The position numbers and the translations under genes were made by a program. Source: JBFWVJ01 sp050246795 (GTDB taxonomy: Bacteria; Patescibacteriota; Gracilibacteria; JAUYGZ01). Taken from it: DNA of 64,000 nt. The stretch lies in assembly GCA_050246795.1 (NCBI GenBank), contig JBFWVJ010000003.1, forward strand, positions 124,001 to 188,000, in the 5' to 3' direction. Positions within the stretch are counted from its first letter, which is position 1. Every line of letters begins with the position of its first letter. Below the pieces are notes generated by a model that did no database searches, had not been told where the DNA came from, and saw only the letters and a list, made by a program, of their open reading frames with translations. Of this stretch, positions 50,451-59,099 are shown in pieces.

Positions 50451-52366
50451 TGTACTCCTCCCTCATCCGTTGGCAAGAGAAAAGCGTTCACTCCGCCGTT
50501 GATCAAAAAAGGCATCACCAAATGGTTTTCTCCAAAGTTCCATAAAAGTTCAGGACACAGTTCCCCGATGTCGATCAAAAATCGACCTTCAGACATTTTG
50601 CCATACAGTCCCGGATACATCCCGACCAAAAGTCGAGTCATCACCATCCGCACCTCACGCTGAGCCATCCTCATCCCATTGAGCAAGCCAGCAAGTCGAC
50701 CCAACAGCTTCTTTTCTCCTTCGAAATCCTTCCGAACGGCCCCCACATTGGTCGAAGCAAGCACATGGAATCTGGATTCATACGCTTGCAAAAAAGCCCG
50801 CACAGATCGCTCCTCATCCAGGTCCACAAATTGTTGCAAATGATAGGACAATGCCTTTAGTTGAGTGAACAAATCCGATTCCCGATTCCAGTCTTTTTCA
50901 CTCCAGACCTGAAGACGATGAAAAAGAATCGACATCAATTGCATTTCCAATCCTTGATCATGCGTGTCAAAAGCCGCACGGTAGACTTTATTCATCACCC
51001 CCCAACGATCACTCAGCAATGCGTTCGTAACCCCATTCTTTCGAATCACCATCGTCTTGCTTTCTTGCGGCATCAGGTGAAAAACCAGATCAGAAAGAGT
51101 CCGTACGGAATCATTGCTCAGCAGACCCCGTATCTTGAGGTACAAGTAGGTCAAATGATCGTCCTGTGAAGCCGGCTCTTCCTCAAATGAAACCGCCATC
51201 CGCCGTTGAGCTACCTCAGTCCATGCAAACGCCTTCCCGACTTCATACTGTTCCCAGCAAAGGGCGCTTTTAGCAGCAAGATCGGGAATGGTCGGAACAT
51301 GGGAATAGGAGACCAGTTGGAGCAGGTCATCATAGTGCTTTTGCTGTGCTTCGGGAGCAATGCCTCGGGCAGAGAAAATGGCGGCCAACGGATATGACGT
51401 CAACACCTCATAAAGGATCTCTCTGGCTGGGAACCGAGCCACACGCCCCAAAATCCATGCCCGGGTATCCATCCACAGCATGGGATCCACGTCGACTGTT
51501 TCACCAAGGACGCTTAAAATCGACCTTTCCTTCTCAGACCATGCACGGGGAAAATGGGCTAAAAATGACTCAGGCCCCCTGCGTCCTTTCAAAATGTCTT
51601 CAAAATGAGGAACAAAACGGCGTCTCAAAAGATCAGGTTCAACCCTGGAATCACCATCTTCATCCAAGAGCTGTACAGCCTGCAGTCTCGTCAAAAATGA
51701 CCAATTGGACAATTGACGCTGCTCACGCAACTGATCCCGGGATGGAGGCTCCACAGGAGGTGGTGGACCGGAGAGAGGTTCTTTCCGAATCATGTGATCT
51801 TCCTCCGGCGACTCCTCAAGCTTCTGCACTTCACCGGAATGCTTAAATCGATCATCGACTGCCAAGCAAAGCTCTTCATACAGTGTTTGCACCAGTGTTC
51901 TCATGTCGGGATCTTTGATCATATCCTCCACTTTGTTCACCACCTCTCGGTGTCCCAAAGGAAATCCTGAACGATCACGAAAGGATACCAATTGGGCCAG
52001 CGGCACCTCATCCAATTGAAAGAGATCTGCCAGAGGCAAGGTTTGATCAACACAAGTAAAAGTACGCTTCGCCAAATCGAACTTCAGGTCACCTGGCAAC
52101 ACATCTGCGTCTTCCGGAGGCACGAGGCCGGCCCGAAGCACTTCGCACTCTTCTGGGATGAAAAAACTCAGAGCAGAGAGCGCGTTTCTCAATTGATCCG
52201 GCGCAACTTCCGGTGTTCGAATGCTCGCAAAAAGCTTGCTGCACTTTTCAACCAAAGCCTCACGAACACTCGCGAGGTATCGCCCCACGTCCCAAACACC
52301 CGACACCTCCGCCGGTCTGGAGAAATGGTCTGAAGGGGTACGAAGAGATCCTGGAGAAGGGTTCAT
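50447..52366 (-). CDS. Large hypothetical soluble protein
   Basis: 639 residues from the ATG at 52366 (MNPSPGSLRTPSDHFSRP); the longer frame starts with the TTG of the promoter's -35 box. No signal peptide or membrane segment. Mostly helical; a Pro/Glu-rich break at about 200-225 (SGPPPPVEPPSRDQ) divides a 200-residue N-terminal part from a 400-residue C-terminal part ('ILYEVLTSYPLAAIFSARGI', 'SFEEEPASQDDHLTYLYLKI'). I do not recognise it. Clean gene with its own promoter, no repeats inside. Confidence 0.75.
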   Translation of the reverse strand: MNPSPGSLRTPSDHFSRPAEVSGVWDVGRYLASVREALVEKCSKLFASIRTPEVAPDQLRNALSALSFFIPEECEVLRAGLVPPEDADVLPGDLKFDLAKRTFTCVDQTLPLADLFQLDEVPLAQLVSFRDRSGFPLGHREVVNKVEDMIKDPDMRTLVQTLYEELCLAVDDRFKHSGEVQKLEESPEEDHMIRKEPLSGPPPPVEPPSRDQLREQRQLSNWSFLTRLQAVQLLDEDGDSRVEPDLLRRRFVPHFEDILKGRRGPESFLAHFPRAWSEKERSILSVLGETVDVDPMLWMDTRAWILGRVARFPAREILYEVLTSYPLAAIFSARGIAPEAQQKHYDDLLQLVSYSHVPTIPDLAAKSALCWEQYEVGKAFAWTEVAQRRMAVSFEEEPASQDDHLTYLYLKIRGLLSNDSVRTLSDLVFHLMPQESKTMVIRKNGVTNALLSDRWGVMNKVYRAAFDTHDQGLEMQLMSILFHRLQVWSEKDWNRESDLFTQLKALSYHLQQFVDLDEERSVRAFLQAYESRFHVLASTNVGAVRKDFEGEKKLLGRLAGLLNGMRMAQREVRMVMTRLLVGMYPGLYGKMSEGRFLIDIGELCPELLWNFGENHLVMPFLINGGVNAFLLPTDEGGVQ

Positions 52367-52385
52367 GGGCACTTTTAGTGCACCA

Positions 52386-52414
52386 TGTATAGGCATGAGT
52401 TCCCGAATGGTCAA
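52386..52414 (-). promoter_or_regulatory. Promoter of the 50447-52366 gene
   Basis: TTGACC (52409-52414), 17-bp spacer, TATACA (52386-52391) on the minus strand, 19 nt before the ATG. Confidence 0.7.
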
Positions 52415-52464
52415 GAATTTTCACATGCCTTCAAAGATTTCTCTGGCATGGATATAAGAACTGA

Positions 52465-52968
52465 TCAGGCAATCATTTTTGAGAACCTTCCGGAAGAACG
52501 AAGAAGGCTCTGCAGATCAGTGCGATGATGTTCTATCAGATCAGCAACATTTTCTACCCTGCTCGCTCGACAAATCGCAATATATTTTTGACGTTCATCG
52601 AAAGACTCTTCAAGCGCGTCCAAGTGAAGGTCACCGAAAGAAGACCGATTGATACAGTGACGAAGCTGGTCTCGGGTTTGGATGCGATAGACCACCAGAT
52701 TGATATCCAGCAAACCAGCCCACACTGCCCGGTGCTTCCCATTTAAGATATAGAGTTCATCGTCATTGGCAGAAACAGGCGTCGTCAGCAAAGCTGGAAC
52801 ATCCAAGACTTCTGCAGAAACATGTCGACCAGAGGAACGATCAGAAACTTTGACCCGAGTGGTAGAGAAAGCGGTCTTTATACGCTTCATTTTCTCCATG
52901 TCGAGAACCGGAAAATGAGGCACGAGCGCCCTCACCTGGGACGGCTGTAAAATCAATTTCTGAACCAT
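52465..52968 (-). CDS. Possible ParB/sulfiredoxin-fold protein
   Basis: 167 residues. The middle 'DDELYILNGKHRAVWAGLLD' resembles the ParB-like 'xxxVxNGxHRxxAAxxxG' core. N terminus 'LILQPSQVRALVPHFPVLDM' could be the usual opening strand. The C-terminal half is helical and includes 'DLIEHHRTDLQSLL'. No HTH domain. Relation to chromosome segregation cannot be claimed; the family also includes regulators and nucleases. It has its own promoter at 52990. Confidence 0.5.
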   Translation of the reverse strand: MVQKLILQPSQVRALVPHFPVLDMEKMKRIKTAFSTTRVKVSDRSSGRHVSAEVLDVPALLTTPVSANDDELYILNGKHRAVWAGLLDINLVVYRIQTRDQLRHCINRSSFGDLHLDALEESFDERQKYIAICRASRVENVADLIEHHRTDLQSLLRSSGRFSKMIA

Positions 52969-52989
52969 GGATTCATGAAAGTTAGCGAA

Positions 52990-53017
52990 ATTATATAATA
53001 TAATTTTAAAAAGTCAA
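52990..53017 (-). promoter_or_regulatory. Promoter of the ParB-like gene
   Basis: TTGACT (53012-53017), 16-bp spacer, TATAAT (52990-52995) on the minus strand, 21 nt before the ATG at 52968. The spacer 53018-53234 beyond it shows no gene I can support. Confidence 0.75.
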
Positions 53018-53234
53018 TATGTGAAGCACTTCCTCAAAAAAGATTCATTGCTACAATACAATATGAAGACTGCGCAGCCATTTGTTGGGATTTTCTCTCT
53101 TTATCCAAAATCCACAACCATCTAAAAGGGAATGCTATATCTGAGGGGTCTGAGGACTCCTCATGCGCTATCCCATCTTCGTTTATTTGGTCACGGATAC
53201 TGAGACGCCCTCCTGCGCGGTTTTTTTGAAGAGA

Positions 53235-53684
53235 TCATTTAGATTCCATCATCAACGTCGTCGGACCCTCGTTGACCAAACTCACCTGCATCAGCGCCTG
53301 AAACTGGCCCGTCTCTACCTTCAATCCCGACTTGGCACGAATTTTTTCGACGAAGAATTCATAGAGCTGACGGGCCTGATCTGGTTTGGCAGCGTCAATG
53401 AAATCCGGTCGTCGACCGCTGTCCGTCTTCGCATACAAGGTGAACTGTGACACCACCAAGATCTCCCCCTTCACATCGACAATGCTCTTATCGAAGTACT
53501 TGTCGCCGGTTTCATTTTCAAAAATCCTCAAGTTCAGTACTTTTTCAACAAGAGCATCGATCTCTTTTTCCGTGTCTGCGTGAGCGATTCCCAAAAAAAG
53601 AAGATACCCCTTTCCAATGTGTCCCACAACGCTTCCATCCACTTTGACGTTCGCTTCCGACACCCGCTGCAAAAGAATTTTCAT
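53235..53684 (-). CDS. dtd: D-aminoacyl-tRNA deacylase
   Basis: 149 residues from MKILLQRVSEANVKVDGSVV. 'LVVSQFTLYAKTDSGRRPDF' (SQFTL) and 'VNEGPTTLMMESK' (family NxGPVT) build the active site. Removes D-amino acids wrongly loaded on tRNA. The open frame goes 36 codons upstream but those residues are not part of the family. Confidence 0.95.
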   Translation of the reverse strand: MKILLQRVSEANVKVDGSVVGHIGKGYLLFLGIAHADTEKEIDALVEKVLNLRIFENETGDKYFDKSIVDVKGEILVVSQFTLYAKTDSGRRPDFIDAAKPDQARQLYEFFVEKIRAKSGLKVETGQFQALMQVSLVNEGPTTLMMESK

Positions 53685-53801
53685 AGGAAAAATGAAACAG
53701 ACAGAGGTCTCCATCGTATTAAGTATTGTCACAGAAAAACAAGCCCATTTTATCCTCATGAAAAACTTCCTCGAAGACCACCGCTCTGTCATCGAAATCC
53801 T

Positions 53802-55064
53802 CTAATTCCTTCTTTTAAAGACATCGAGGAAGAGAAAAAAGGCGTACTTTACCAACAACGGCAGATTCTTCACTTTTAGCACCACCCACATCAAGCTGGT
53901 GTTTTTGTCTTTGCTATCGCAAAACTGGTTCAGAAACGATTCCTTTTGCCGGGCGATGATATCAAACATCGCTTCAAACGAACGATTGGACTTCATCCGG
54001 TCCCAAATGAAGCGGTAGAGCAGTTGCTTGCGGTAGTAGGTCATCAACTTTCGGTGCTCCTGAATACGAGGGTAAAACTGAGCCAAGGCTTTTTTATTTC
54101 CTTCCAAATGTTCGGGGATCATCTGCGCCGCCACTTTTCCAGATACAATCGCCCCCTTGATACCATCCGCCGCGAAAGCCCCACACAGACCCGCCGCGTC
54201 GCCGATCAAAAGAGAGTGTCGATCGTACACCTTGCGAAGAGGCCCTCCAATGGGGATCAAGCTCCCAAAGGTCAGCACTTCTTCTGAGCCGGCCTCAATT
54301 TCAATCATCTTTTTTTCTTTCAACACCTCGATGAATTCATCGATCTTCTTGAGGTCTTTCAAATCCTTCTGAAGTTTCGCAAGTCCCAAGCGAAAAGCCG
54401 GCCTTCCTTCCACCGTGGTTGGCGAAAGCCAGCCTCCATATCCCAGCGAAAATTCTCCAAACCAAAAATGATACACCGTATTTTGAGGGTGCTCTCCGAG
54501 GAGAATATTGCCATAAAAGACCTTCTCCAACCCTGCCAAAAACTTCGTATTCTGGGAAAGATTCCTGTTCTTCTTCGCCACCTGGGAGTGCGAACCATCA
54601 GCCCCGACGACAAATCGAGCCCGAACTTTTTTCTCATGGCCCTTTTGTGAATACGTCACTTCCAACGGAACTTCATTGTTTATCACCGCAAAATCTTTGA
54701 AGGTCGATCCAATCTGCAGTTCCACATTCGATGGCAAGTTTTCGGACATCGCTTTCACCAGCTGCGGAGTATCAGTGGAATAAATCCAGGGCTCTTTGGT
54801 GTGCGAGAAAAACATCTTTTCATAATCATGCGCCACCACTCCGATCGTGGTGATCTGGTTCGGAATATACGGCTCAGTATTCACAAAAGAATCCAACAAA
54901 TCCTTGGTTGCCTGCGTCACCAACCCCGTCGACTCGATGTAATAGTCCAGCGCCGGCTTTTTATCCAGCACCAGCACGCGGTAATGTACTGGTAAATGAT
55001 GGGCCAGGGTGAGCCCGGCAAAACTCGCACCGACTATGACGATATCGTAGTGATCTTGATGCAT
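53802..55064 (-). CDS. FAD-dependent oxidoreductase, geranylgeranyl-reductase-like
   Basis: 420 residues from MHQDHYDIVIVGASFAGLTL; a Met 15 codons upstream (55109) is possible. N-terminal FAD fold 'DIVIVGASFAGLTLAHHLP' and 'VLVLDKKP'; middle 'RFVVGADGSHSQVAKK' (GD motif type), and 'HSLLIGDAAGLCGAFAADGI' with 'KGAIVSGKVAA', the pattern of geranylgeranyl reductases and p-hydroxybenzoate hydroxylase-like enzymes. Likely reduces isoprenoid chains of lipids or quinones, or hydroxylates an aromatic; not resolvable here. C-terminal 40 residues contain a basic amphipathic stretch that may touch the membrane. Confidence 0.85.
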   Translation of the reverse strand: MHQDHYDIVIVGASFAGLTLAHHLPVHYRVLVLDKKPALDYYIESTGLVTQATKDLLDSFVNTEPYIPNQITTIGVVAHDYEKMFFSHTKEPWIYSTDTPQLVKAMSENLPSNVELQIGSTFKDFAVINNEVPLEVTYSQKGHEKKVRARFVVGADGSHSQVAKKNRNLSQNTKFLAGLEKVFYGNILLGEHPQNTVYHFWFGEFSLGYGGWLSPTTVEGRPAFRLGLAKLQKDLKDLKKIDEFIEVLKEKKMIEIEAGSEEVLTFGSLIPIGGPLRKVYDRHSLLIGDAAGLCGAFAADGIKGAIVSGKVAAQMIPEHLEGNKKALAQFYPRIQEHRKLMTYYRKQLLYRFIWDRMKSNRSFEAMFDIIARQKESFLNQFCDSKDKNTSLMWVVLKVKNLPLLVKYAFFLFLDVFKRRN

Positions 55065-55222
55065 TTGATGTAATGAGTATCTTCGTACAACCTCTTCAAG
55101 TGGTTCCATGTCTCCCGACTGGAACCAATCATGTCACGATCAACCGCAAAACCACGACATATCTGATTCAGATCGGAGATCAGAACCAGCTTGATTTCTT
55201 CAGATGGTTGCACGTCTCCTCA

Positions 55223-55281
55223 ATCCTTACGCTCCTTAAAAACCTTAAAACCCTTAAAACCCTTAGAACCCTTCCCTTATC
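55223..55281. repeat. 9-bp tandem repeat at the end of purD
   Basis: ctccttaaaaaccttaaaacccttaaaacccttagaaccctt: unit cccttaaaa with period 9, running into the stop and last codons of purD (55263). No inverted partner found, unlike the other spacer arrays. Confidence 0.75.
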
Positions 55282-56585
55282 CCCCTCATCATCTCCACCC
55301 GCTTCCCAATCAATTCCTCACTGCCAATGTCCTTGCGATAAAAAATCTTTCCGGAAATGTTTCCCACTCCTTCCACGGCTTTCTTCCTCGCTTCTTCGAT
55401 CGACTCGCCAATCCCCACCACGCCAATAGACCGCGAACTCGTCGTCTGCACCACTCCCTCTTGTTCGTTGACGGAAGAATAGAAAAGTTCCACTCCCTCG
55501 GGCATCTCACCAACCTTCAGCTCCGCCCCTACGGCTGATTCATCCGGATATCCTTCCGGCACCACATACAAACAGACCGTCGCCTTTTGTGAAAATTTCA
55601 CATCAAGGGAATTCAAAGTGCCATTTACGATCGCCTGGCAAACATGAACAAAATCGGTTTCCAAGAGCGGGAGTACATTCATCGCCTCAGGATCACCAAA
55701 CCGAGCGTTGTATTCGATCAATTTTACCCCATCCCGAGTGGCCATAAATCCTCCATACAAAATCCCCTTGAACGGCTGACCGGTCTCTTCCTTCACGGCT
55801 TTCAAGACCTCTTGAGAGATGTGACAGGCCATATCCAGATCGGAATCCGTCAAAAAAGGCATGGTGTGATTCGCATCAGAATATGAGCCCATGCCTCCCG
55901 TATTGGGCCCTTCATCACCTTCGTAGGCTCGTTTGTGGTCTTGCACCACCGGCATGAAAGCCAAATGCTCACCATCGGCGAAGGCCATCAGTGAAAATTC
56001 CACGCCTTCCAATTTTTCCTCGACGACGACGGAAGAATGCCCTTCTGACAAACACTCCCGGACAAACTTCATCGCGTCTTCATGCGATCGCAAATGATCT
56101 CCAGCCACCTTCACGCCTTTTCCATAGGCAAGTCCATCCGCCTTCACGACATAGGCTTCACCAAGCTCTTGAAGAAACTCCATCACCCCTGCCTCACTGG
56201 TGAACTGTCGAAAGCGTGGATTGCCGGGGATAAAATGCTTTTCAAGAAGTTCTCTCGTGAAATACTTGCTCGATTCCAATTGCGCTGGAGCCTTTTTGGG
56301 AGCCACCGAAGGGATCCCAAGCGTTTCCAAAAAATCCGCCATCCCATCGGCGATCGGATTATCAGGCCCAATAAAGGCAAAATCAGGTTTGACCCTTTCA
56401 ACAAACTCTCGTAGCTCTTCCAAATCGGTCAGCGAAGAAGCGAATCGATATTTTTCCGCCAGATCACGAATCCCCGGATTTACCTTATTTGCAAACACAA
56501 ACAGCTTCGGCTGATGAGCTGAACGAGCGAATGCTTTGGCGATCGCGTGCTCACGGCCACCGTTTCCGATCAACAGAATATTCAT
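55263..56585 (-). CDS. purD: Phosphoribosylamine-glycine ligase
   Basis: 440 residues. 'LLIGNGGREHAIAKAF' (N domain), 'FIGPDNPIADGMADF', ATP-grasp region 'YVVKADGLAYGKGVKVAGD', 'VVVEEKLEGVEFSLMAFADG', 'DHKRAYEGDEGPNTGGMGSY' and 'IEYNARFGDPEAMNVLPLLE'. Joins glycine to phosphoribosylamine in step 2 of purine synthesis. Many CPR genomes lack this path, so its presence matters for placing the organism. No other pur genes in the window. Confidence 0.96.
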   Translation of the reverse strand: MNILLIGNGGREHAIAKAFARSAHQPKLFVFANKVNPGIRDLAEKYRFASSLTDLEELREFVERVKPDFAFIGPDNPIADGMADFLETLGIPSVAPKKAPAQLESSKYFTRELLEKHFIPGNPRFRQFTSEAGVMEFLQELGEAYVVKADGLAYGKGVKVAGDHLRSHEDAMKFVRECLSEGHSSVVVEEKLEGVEFSLMAFADGEHLAFMPVVQDHKRAYEGDEGPNTGGMGSYSDANHTMPFLTDSDLDMACHISQEVLKAVKEETGQPFKGILYGGFMATRDGVKLIEYNARFGDPEAMNVLPLLETDFVHVCQAIVNGTLNSLDVKFSQKATVCLYVVPEGYPDESAVGAELKVGEMPEGVELFYSSVNEQEGVVQTTSSRSIGVVGIGESIEEARKKAVEGVGNISGKIFYRKDIGSEELIGKRVEMMRGIREGF

Positions 56586-56589
56586 AAGG

Positions 56590-56668
56590 GGAGCTTATAG
56601 GAGTTAGCTTGCTAGCTTTTTAGCTCATTGACTTTACCTAGAAAGCTAAAAAGCTAGCAAGCTAAAAA
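56590..56668. repeat. Inverted arrays of an 8-bp unit between purD and the methyltransferase
   Basis: Left arm taggagttagcttgctagctttttagct; right arm agaaagctaaaaagctagcaagctaa. Almost perfect reverse complements, about 25 bp, with a loop of about 15 nt. The right arm covers the methyltransferase stop. Confidence 0.9.
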
Positions 56669-57250
56669 CCTGCTGATCTCCAGACCTTGTCCAATCTCTA
56701 AGGGAACAGAGGCAAATGCTTTGTGACCTCGAACAAACTTCAGATACTCAGCACACTCCTGGGGATGGGAAAGCACATTGTCCGCGCAGACAAAGGCGCC
56801 CTTCTTCAAATGCGGGAGGAGAACTAGAAGGCTTTCCAGGTACTCATTTTTGCGATGATCCAGGAAAACAAAATCAAACTTCTGCCTCCCTACATGCCGG
56901 ATCCACTTGCGGAAGTCGGAAGGAACGATCTGGACGGTTTTTTCATAATCCGTCCCGAATAAACTCTTCACATGCCATTCCCATTGCTTCACCTTGGGGA
57001 GAAAATATTCAAGACTCGTCACCTTTCCACCGGTTTCCAAAAAACCAGCCCCCAGCCAACCAGAGGAATAGCCCACCCCTGCCCCGATTTCTACGCCATG
57101 CTTCAGATCATGCTGCACGATCAAATGCGCCAAAAATTGGCCGAGGAAAGGGTCAAGTGGCCAGAGACCTTGTCCAAACTTTCCAGACTTCAGTAGTTGT
57201 TCATTTTTTTTATACAATCGCTGGAGCCGGAGTAATAGATCTGCATTCAT
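56654..57250 (-). CDS. O-methyltransferase-like SAM enzyme
   Basis: 198 residues from the ATG at 57250 (MNADLLLRLQRLYKKNEQLL). SAM motif I 'HGVEIGAGVGYSSGWLGAGF', then 'VTSLEYFLPKVKQWEWHV', 'KFDFVFLDHRKNEYLESLLV' and 'LKKGAFVCADNVL', the order of the catechol/caffeoyl O-methyltransferase family 3, though the metal-binding Asp-Asn pair (ADN) is present and the second Asp is less clear. The upstream extension of 39 residues runs into the rpmA promoter and is rejected. Substrate unknown. Confidence 0.8.
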   Translation of the reverse strand: MNADLLLRLQRLYKKNEQLLKSGKFGQGLWPLDPFLGQFLAHLIVQHDLKHGVEIGAGVGYSSGWLGAGFLETGGKVTSLEYFLPKVKQWEWHVKSLFGTDYEKTVQIVPSDFRKWIRHVGRQKFDFVFLDHRKNEYLESLLVLLPHLKKGAFVCADNVLSHPQECAEYLKFVRGHKAFASVPLEIGQGLEISRFLAC

Positions 57251-57256
57251 AAATAC

Positions 57257-57285
57257 TTGCAACAAGAGTGCAATCAGTATAAAAT
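57257..57285 (+). promoter_or_regulatory. rpmA promoter
   Basis: TTGCAA (57257-57262), 17-bp spacer, TAAAAT (57280-57285); leader of about 70 nt that contains the inverted repeat at 57305-57350. Confidence 0.6.
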
Positions 57286-57304
57286 CTTTCAGCAATTCAA
57301 GCAA

Positions 57305-57350
57305 AGAGGAGACGATTGAGATAATCCCAATCGTCCCAATCATCTCATTA
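57305..57350. repeat. Inverted repeat in the rpmA leader
   Basis: gacgattgagat-aatcccaatcgtcccaatcatctc: GATTGAGAT-type and ATCCCAATC-type units pair imperfectly. Same unit family as the groES-groEL spacer. Ends about 10 bp before the rpmA ATG. Confidence 0.75.
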
Positions 57351-57360
57351 ATCCCCCACC

Positions 57361-57642
57361 ATGGCACATAAAAAGGCCGCCGGCTCTACCCAAAACAATC
57401 GCGATTCCCGATCTAAACGACGAGGGGTGAAACTCTTCGGCGGAGAGGTCGCGATCCCTGGAAACATCATCGTCCGACAAAAAGGAACCAAATGGTTTCC
57501 TGGAGAAGGTGTGGAAATGGGACGTGATTTCACCATTTTTGCAACGACTGAAGGAGTGGTCAGCTATTCCAAAAAACGCCAGAAGAAGTTCAACGGACAG
57601 ACCCACTACGATACGATCGTACATGTGATGCCAAAGGCATAA
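57361..57642 (+). CDS. rpmA: Ribosomal protein L27
   Basis: 93 residues. 'MAHKKAAGSTQNNRDSRSKR' then 'GVKLFGGEVAIPGNIIVRQK' and 'GTKWFPGEGVEMGRDFTIFA'. The N terminus reaches towards the peptidyl-transferase centre. It begins directly at AHKKAAGS without the cleaved pre-sequence of Firmicutes. Usually next to rplU, which is not here; this isolation is unusual. Confidence 0.96.
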   Translation: MAHKKAAGSTQNNRDSRSKRRGVKLFGGEVAIPGNIIVRQKGTKWFPGEGVEMGRDFTIFATTEGVVSYSKKRQKKFNGQTHYDTIVHVMPKA

Positions 57643-57660
57643 TCCCATCGTTAAAGAACA

Positions 57661-57693
57661 AAAAAGAACCCTCTCGAAAAAGAGGGTTCTTTT
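57661..57693. terminator. Bidirectional terminator between rpmA and the Cys-repeat gene
   Basis: AAAAGAACCCTCT-cgaaaa-AGAGGGTTCTTTT, a 13-bp stem with T-runs on both sides. Confidence 0.9.
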
Positions 57694-57702
57694 CATGAAT
57701 GT

Positions 57703-58656
57703 CTAGAGGTCATCGGTATCCATGATGCATTCGCCCCGATAAAAGGTTCCGTCCTTATCATCACACTTTTGCTGATCATAATAGGGAATAACGCATTTGC
57801 CATTGCCGAGATACTCCCCCGCCTTGTCTTCACAGGCTTCCCTCATATCAGTCCGAACGATGGAATCAATACTGGCGACAAGGGCGTCTTCCTCCCCTCC
57901 TCCACTCCAAGAATGCCTCTGGTACTGCTCATATTCATCATACTTGATGGAACAAGACCCATCACGGTACTGTCCCCCCATATCCAAGCACCATTCCCGA
58001 TCCAAGCCTCGACTCCGATCATTGTTTCCTTGCTCGAGATAGCACTCTTGATGCATATAAAGCCCTCCCTGATTTTCACAGCTCTCTCGATCCATGTCGC
58101 GATCACTTCTCATGTAGCAAACACCATCAACATAGAGTCCATCAAACAACTCGCATCGCTTTCGCTGTGATTCCGGATAGAAACATCGTTCATCATCCGT
58201 ATTGGGACAAATGCTGCCATCATTGGAGTCCCAATCCCTTTGATCATTTTGATATTGATACTTCTCATGCTGTTGCTGCTGGTTTCGTTGTATTCGATCA
58301 TTTCTTTGATCTCCTTGTTCACGGCCAGCATCCTGTGCTTGAAAGCTCTGTTCTTTCAAATGACTGCTGTATTGCAAATCGATCAAAGAACCATCGTAAA
58401 CCAGCCATGAAGACATGGACTGCTGAGACGAAGACGAATCCTGAATCGCTGGAGTGACTTGATCAACATCTGAAAACCGAATATGTGGTTGCTCATTTTC
58501 CGCTGTTTCTTCAGCATCAATTTGTGAAACTTCTTCTGGAAACAACTGGACCAATTGGTCATCATCGGGCACCAACTGGGCATAGCTAGTGGCAGGTGAA
58601 AGGAACATGAAAATCCCCAAAACCGCCGAGCCGATATGGAAGCATTTGTCTTTCAT
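57703..58656 (-). CDS. Secreted Cys-repeat protein, unknown
   Basis: 317 residues from the ATG at 58656 (MKDKCFHIGSAVLGIFMFLS); the longer frame crosses the probable promoter region. Signal peptide to about residue 26 (..PATSYAQ). Residues 30-150 are polar and Gln/Asp/Ser-rich, probably disordered. The C-terminal 170 residues hold five copies of a mini-motif C-x4-(G/A)-G-x-(Y/F)-x3-x-C: CELFDGLYVDGVC, CENQGGLYMHQEC, CLDMGGQYRDGSC, CEDKAGEYLGNGKC and CDDKDGTFYRGEC. Each could hold one disulfide. No known family. Terminates at 57661-57693. Confidence 0.75.
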   Translation of the reverse strand: MKDKCFHIGSAVLGIFMFLSPATSYAQLVPDDDQLVQLFPEEVSQIDAEETAENEQPHIRFSDVDQVTPAIQDSSSSQQSMSSWLVYDGSLIDLQYSSHLKEQSFQAQDAGREQGDQRNDRIQRNQQQQHEKYQYQNDQRDWDSNDGSICPNTDDERCFYPESQRKRCELFDGLYVDGVCYMRSDRDMDRESCENQGGLYMHQECYLEQGNNDRSRGLDREWCLDMGGQYRDGSCSIKYDEYEQYQRHSWSGGGEEDALVASIDSIVRTDMREACEDKAGEYLGNGKCVIPYYDQQKCDDKDGTFYRGECIMDTDDL

Positions 58657-58775
58657 AGTCTCCGGGGTGAAAAAATACAATAGTTCATGATAGACAAAAG
58701 AATGAACACCATCAAGTTTAACGGGTTTATAATGAGGAAAATCACAATTGTCTCTTGTCAAAAAAAGGGAGTAAA

Positions 58776-59096
58776 ATGAAGCATTCAACATTTTATCGCC
58801 ATCCCATGATCGACATTACTCCCCACAACACAGGCGAAGACAACTCCTCCTACCTTCAGCGCCTAAAACAGCGCTACCATGAGCTCCGAAACGAAATTGA
58901 CCGAAAGCGAATGGAGCTTCAGGACAAACGGGCTCTCAACAAGCTCGATCGACAAGAAAGCAAAATGGAAGAGATCCTGAACCAAATCGAAACCACCGGC
59001 GAAAAGCAAATGGGAAACCTACGACAAAAAGCCGACAGCGCTTGGTACAAACTCCAGGAAACCTGGAATAATCTCATGGAAAAAGCCAAGATGTAA
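58776..59096 (+). CDS. Small coiled-coil protein
   Basis: 106 residues from the ATG at 58776 (MKHSTFYRHPMIDITPHNTG), preceded by GGGAG four bases upstream, one of the few clear ribosome sites here. The TTG start 7 codons earlier is rejected. Residues 30-100 are a charged coiled coil ('RLKQRYHELRNEIDRKRMEL', 'KRALNKLDRQESKMEEILNQ'). Ends 3 bp before the convergent MerR gene stop. Function unknown. Confidence 0.7.
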   Translation: MKHSTFYRHPMIDITPHNTGEDNSSYLQRLKQRYHELRNEIDRKRMELQDKRALNKLDRQESKMEEILNQIETTGEKQMGNLRQKADSAWYKLQETWNNLMEKAKM

Positions 59097-59099
59097 CCC

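Noticed and set aside
53163..53450. 95-aa plus-strand frame
   Set aside because: Most of it is antisense to dtd, with no family-like sequence.
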